Origin: Urechis unicinctus
Lineage: Eukaryota; Annelida; Polychaeta; Xenopneusta; Urechidae
Assembly (NCBI GenBank): GCA_034190875.2
Contig: CM067343.1
Location: forward strand, 62,486,751-62,550,750
DNA: 64,000 bases
Direction: 5' to 3'
The notes under the pieces are model-generated. The model was not told the origin of the DNA. It worked only from the letters and a program-made list of their open reading frames with translations, and ran no database searches. Position numbers and translations under genes: made by a program. Position 1 is the first letter of the stretch. Each line of letters begins with the position of its first letter. Positions 59,405 to 64,000 of this stretch are shown here, one piece after another.

Positions 59405-60259
59405 ATTGAAGCCTCTCTAATTCTGCAGTAGATGAACAAATTGTTAGTATCAGGTCAAACAAATACCAACATTAGAACGGTCTTTCCCGCATACGATTCA
59501 CTCCAACTCTTCAGCCCTAACGAACCAAAAACGGGAGCTGTGATAATAAAACCAGAAGCTGGCCTGTTAGGCTACCTGCAAAATATTGACATAGGTGCAT
59601 TTGATCTTAGACGAACTACGCTTATCTGGGGAATTATGCATATAGAATCTTAACTTGAGTTAGTCTGTGATCTAACTTTAGTCCGAGATTTCACATCGTA
59701 TTCAGCTATAATAGGACCCAGTGCTGTTTTGTGTGGTGTAGATTTGCTAGTTGTGAATTGCTGTTTTGGTGTGGTGTAGATTTGAGCACCCAACACGGAG
59801 TGGTATCCCCCAGAGAGTAATGTGGAGAGCAAACGGATGCAGAAGATTGACTGGAGTCAAGACAAGGGGCTAAGCAGAGCAAACCAGTGCACGGTCGACC
59901 CTATAGAGGTATAATTACTCCATCTTCTCATAGCAAAATGTCTATCACAATATGTGCTTAAAGCTGCTGTGAGACCCCTACTAACATTAAGAAACTCCTG
60001 GTTTACCCATGAAGCTTTATCTAATGATGTGATGTAATATATCTAGATGTCAAGATGTTTTAAGCCAGATCCGTTCAATGTAAATATCTAAAGGATTCAG
60101 TTTGCTTTACTTTGGGATATTATTCGATGTTCCGATTAAACAAGAGGTCCAAATAGTGATTTCACATGAAATTAGTAGCATGGGTGATGGTGTTGTTACT
60201 CTGGTGACTGCTACTGTTACCTTGCCGCTGTCCGGGCAACACGGAGACCGCAGAGTGTG
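59405..60259. other. Non-coding; partly the unit B copy of 26,940-27,500
   Basis: From about 59,680 the sequence follows unit A again. Bases 59,405-59,640 are not found in unit A and hold only a 73-codon ORF without recognised similarity. Confidence 0.45.
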
Positions 60260-61200
60260 GATCATGGCAGTTTTCTAGAGGATTCAAGATCTTTGGCTGG
60301 TAGCTGATGCATAGTTCAATGCCAGCGGTGATGATCATATTTGGTCCAAAAAAAACCCACTCTGATTTACGAGGTCTTCATCACTACCCCAGGCATCTGA
60401 TAAAAAAAATCGCACCAATTGGGCTACATCAAATTAAAAATGTCATGGTAGTATGACGCTTATAATTTTACCAAACTTGAGCACGAGCTTTTAGATTGCC
60501 TGGAAAATCAATGGAAACTTCAAAGCAGTCTATTATACAAGTCAGCCTTGCATACAGTGATTTAAATGCTGGAGGGATTATACTGAAGATGCCTTCCCTT
60601 TCTGGCCAAATGATAAAACCCTTGAGCTGCACATATGCCATGTACAATCACTTCCAAAAATGTTTAATGAGAGTGCTTTAAGAACAGCCGACATGGTCTG
60701 CCATGTATCAACATTTCATGCCATGCTTCAGTTTTACAAACATGTAAATGATTGATCAATGTGGGGAAATTCAAAGCACCCACTAAAAGCTGAAATATGG
60801 CTAAATTAATCCTGTGTAAAATTGGCATTTTTCATTATTCCCAGCAGGGGTGTTGGATGATAACTGCAAAGAGTTGAGGGCGGCCCTGGCCTATTAAATC
60901 TCAGCGATGGCTGAGTGTCTTTCTTCCCGAAGTGTTGCTATTTCATCGTAGAGCATTTGCTGAGATATGCCTTCGACAGCAGACAACGCAGGTATTCTGG
61001 AGATATCCAATTACGAATTACGATTTACCAATACGAATGATGAATACCATGTATAAATGTAGTAATCATAATAAAGCAAGCGATTAATCCTCCTATATGA
61101 CAACACACCTTGTCACTCGAAGGGTTGTCTTTGTTGTCAGCTGTAGAAAATTTCGTGGGAATGTAATCCGGATGGCTGGAATCCTTCGATGGCTGAGCTG
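60260..61200 (-). pseudogene. Unit B copy of the element 1 transposase, highly decayed
   Basis: Matches 29,330-30,720 of unit A with many indels and lost segments. The HPDYIPTKFSTADN exon survives at about 61,138-61,190. The catalytic frame is destroyed. It shows that element 1 was present before the duplication. Confidence 0.7.
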
Positions 61201-61399
61201 AAAATGAGATCAATGATACATCATCACAAATCCATTTGTATGTAAACTGCCACACAACAAATATACTCTTGGTATGAGGCTGATTATGTTCTCCTACCCA
61301 AACCTCAACATGGCACAACAATTTATTGTTAATGGCAAAGCGTTTCCACATGATTTACTGGACTATTCAACTTATTCAATGGTAAACAATTTGTCTTTT

Positions 61400-63036
61400 A
61401 ATAAAATCTCATCTGGATGCAATTGATTGCAGTTGACAATAGCGCCCCGATCAGACGATGATCAACAGCATATACTGTCCTCCAATGATCGAAGCCAACG
61501 CAATGGCAGAAATAATATTTCGAGGGATCGGCACTTTACATCAATGTTGTGTACTCACGTATCAACATGATTGGAGATTCCGGATGAATATTTTGTGAAC
61601 GACACAATTGTGGTTATACACTTGATTATTTATCAATTGTCACATGAATTTTAAGAATCGTATTTTTCACGCCAACCCACATCTCGAGTGACGTATCATT
61701 GAATACAAATTCCCACTGTAAGGTAATAGATAGCATCGACAAAATGACACATGTTCTTACGTAATACAATTCGGAAAACAATAATTCGCTTGCGAAGAAC
61801 CTTGTCTGCACTTGTGCGCGACAGCTCACCTGGTTGTCCAGCTAAACATCGTCATAACTTTTTATCTGTATGTGTCATCATTCTGTAGAAGCCCGTTAAA
61901 GACAACAGTGTGTTTGGGGATACTTAGCATACGCTTATGATGATGATATGTTCTGTGTAAAAACGATTCATCTAAGCCTTGACCTATTTAATATCTCCAC
62001 ACCGATGTTAAAGGATTTGCATCGCCATGATTCAGCATAGCTGAGCAGGAGATCTATTGTTTGAGACACTTGACTGACAGCATAATCGAAGCTTTTGCTG
62101 TGATTGTTTTGGATCATGGACGTGGTGCCCAATAAACATATATAATAAATATGGTCTGAGAATGCCAAAACAAATGTACAATAATGCATACAACTACGTT
62201 TAGAGGTCAAGTTGATTTGGACCAGTTGTAACAGCACGTAAATAAAAAAAACAGTTCCTACTTGGGAAGACCATACATGTGCTTGATATCAGTCGACCTT
62301 ACATCTGGTCGTTCAGTTAGAAGCCACAGAATCATCCCATCTCACCAGTTTTACAAGGAATTAACTTGTGCATGGTTATCATGTGCAGGTGCCAGTGTGA
62401 TCAGTTTGTTATAAATATAATGTAACACACTCGGACTCTCTGTGTCCGAGTGCTTATTCCCATTAACTCCATATCACCTGCAATGACTAACACATATCAG
62501 TTCATCACTTTGGAGAATTCAGAACAATTACCTTCAGCAAAATTAAACATGGATGAATAACTTGGTTTGCCAACCTTTGGTGAAAACCAACGTCTGATAT
62601 TATCATCAAAATGACAATTCCAGACAATATTTTCTAATTTTGTTTGCACTGTCATGGTGACAAGGATTTCTTTAGATCTTATTCATTCTACGCAAGGTTA
62701 AGCTCTGTAACTATTGCGGTATAAACTGGGATGTGTTTTGTGGTTATGTATCAGAATTAACTCTGCTAGAGATGACAAACACCTGCCGTAAGCAATGTAG
62801 GGACATTGTTATATTGTGCATACTGTAGCTAACAACCTAATGATGTTGAAATACTTTTTGGCAAATTCAATGTCAGTGGAATTATACATTGCGTTCTTTG
62901 TTCAGTTGGGATGAAACTTATGTAATAGAATTGAGTACTTTTGAAAATACAAAAGATGTAGGCGATGTTTTGAGAGTTATTTAATATCGTGTGAAGCTCG
63001 GTTGTTCTCGGATCTGTCATCCCTTTATTCCTGCAG
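61400..63036. other. End of duplication and upstream part of the methyltransferase gene
   Basis: The match to unit A (32,310-32,660) ends near 61,700. The rest, up to 63,036, has no recognised coding similarity. It contains a short perfect hairpin at 62,428-62,452. Earlier exons of the methyltransferase gene could not be located. Confidence 0.4.
62428..62452. other. Perfect 9-bp hairpin
   Basis: CACTCGGAC, a 7-nt loop, then GTCCGAGTG. There is no T-run or known element around it. A function is not evident. Confidence 0.4.
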
Positions 63037-63347
63037 ACTCTGCCCTATGCAGGTTTGGGATGGATAGCGTGCAGAGGATGGTGGTCAACAAAAACTCAGC
63101 TATTCTGGATCTGGGATGTGGCAACGGAATCATGCTCACAGAACTAGTGTGTATTCAAAATTGTTATTCATTCTTGTCAATTTCAGTGAATATTTCAATG
63201 TAATCTTGTCCCAAAAAAGATGTTCATGGGGCCTAACAAGCAGAGAGTGGATATAAGAAGCTGTATGGTGTGGATTATTGTCATGTTGCTATCAAATTGG
63301 CCAAGAAGGTTGCCGAGGAAGAAGGGAAGACAAATATATGCTATCAG
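63037..63347 (+). CDS. EEF1AKMT2: Protein-lysine methyltransferase, EEF1AKMT2 (METTL10)-like, partial
   Basis: Two exons were read: 63,037-63,146 and 63,246-63,347 (34 codons), joined in phase 0. They encode RFGMDSVQRMV, then SAILDLGCGNGIMLTEL, the SAM-binding motif I of class I methyltransferases. SGYKKLYGVDYCHVAIKLAK follows, in which the Asp of GVDYC would bind the ribose of SAM. The order FG-x-x-S-x-x-R-M, then LDLGCGNG, then GVDY-x-x-x-AI-x-LA is that of EEF1AKMT2/METTL10, which methylates a lysine of elongation factor 1A. An acceptor in GCAG before GTTTGGG (63,052) is a possible alternative first boundary. The N-terminal exons and the catalytic C-terminus are not in view. It lies outside the duplication and has no visible damage. 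Confidence 0.65.
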
Positions 63348-64000
63348 GTAAAAGTTTCTACTTTCCACATGAAAATATATTTGCTAAATGATTGATCGTT
63401 TGGATGTATTTGTGCCTATATCAGACACGCGATATACTGATAGATTTAAGAGTCCTCATCCGATGATCTTCTATGTCAACAATATGATGTGACTTGAGAT
63501 AAAGGCACCTATGATGCCATTTCTCTAACGTCGTGAAACTGTAGTGAAGGGGAACTGAGGCTACATTTTTCCAGTGGTATCTATATATGCTATTAATGGC
63601 TTAAAAACTTCCTTTATTCATATTGTACCAACACATATGCATCATATAAATGAATATTTGAATATTTAAAACTTTGTTTGTATGGCAGGTTTCAAGTTCA
63701 TTGAAAAGATAACCAATGTTTCAATTTGGTAGAAAATCTGAGAAGAGGGAAATAATACTCCTATTGCAGTTAAACCCACCAAGAAGTTATAATGATGAGC
63801 AAAATAACAAATCAAATCAATTTTGTCAACATGCATTGTGTCCCTTGTATAGCATATATGTCTGTATTTGTCTGTAATCTGCTAAATATCGTTAGTGTGA
63901 TCCAGAATGCTCAGTCTTGAATGATGACAGGTGTATATTTGTGCTGCTTAAGTGACAGCAAGTGTAATTGGGTTACAACCAACTGTGAAGTTTAACTCAA
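63348..64000. other. Intron of the methyltransferase gene to window end
   Basis: AT-rich. No further exon with recognisable methyltransferase sequence was seen before the window ends. Confidence 0.45.

Overview
The window reads as nuclear DNA of an invertebrate metazoan. It is AT-rich, with intron-split genes, GT-AG splice sites, long (TA)n and (GT)n microsatellites, and remains of Polinton/Maverick and ISL2EU-type transposons. A lophotrochozoan (mollusc-like) host is a guess from this mix of families, not something the sequence proves.

The dominant feature is a large tandem segmental duplication with a period near 35 kb at its left end. Unit A occupies about 1-32,700 and unit B about 35,098-61,700. 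Collinear blocks (1-1,727 with 35,098-37,100; 4,209-6,150 with 37,100-38,750; 11,228-12,330 with 39,300-40,590; 13,125-16,220 with 40,620-43,095; 17,085-24,121 with 50,980-57,064; 26,940-27,500 with 59,680-60,240; 29,330-30,900 with 60,260-61,380; 32,310-32,660 with 61,398-61,700) are separated by insertions and deletions private to one unit.

Each unit carries one copy of the same secreted reprolysin-type (M12B, ADAMTS-like) metalloprotease gene on the + strand, split into at least 17 exons. The order is prodomain, furin site, zinc protease with HELGHGLGSGHD, disintegrin-like/Cys-rich part, a second Cys-rich (ShK/PLAC-like) exon, TSP1 array and a short hydrophobic C-terminal exon. Copy A (13,892-23,296) has five TSP1 repeats but a 2-bp frameshift in the fourth. 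Copy B (41,192-55,445) has lost four repeats by a deletion of about 767 bp, and a nonsense codon ends the one that is left.

The prodomain intron of copy B holds a decayed Polinton-like segment (43,095-50,990). It contains a protein-primed DNA polymerase B pseudogene, an inverted partial duplicate of it, a third fragment, a small zinc-ribbon ORF and a coiled-coil/membrane ORF. A 225-bp MITE lies beside it and has an empty site in copy A. Two separate ISL2EU-like transposons follow the protease genes (27,930-31,182 and 57,064-59,404). Both encode SWIM/YqaJ/PHD proteins and a THAP/DDE transposase in tail-to-tail orientation, and both are broken. At the right edge, beyond the duplication, begins a methyltransferase gene resembling EEF1AKMT2 (METTL10), cut by the end of the window.
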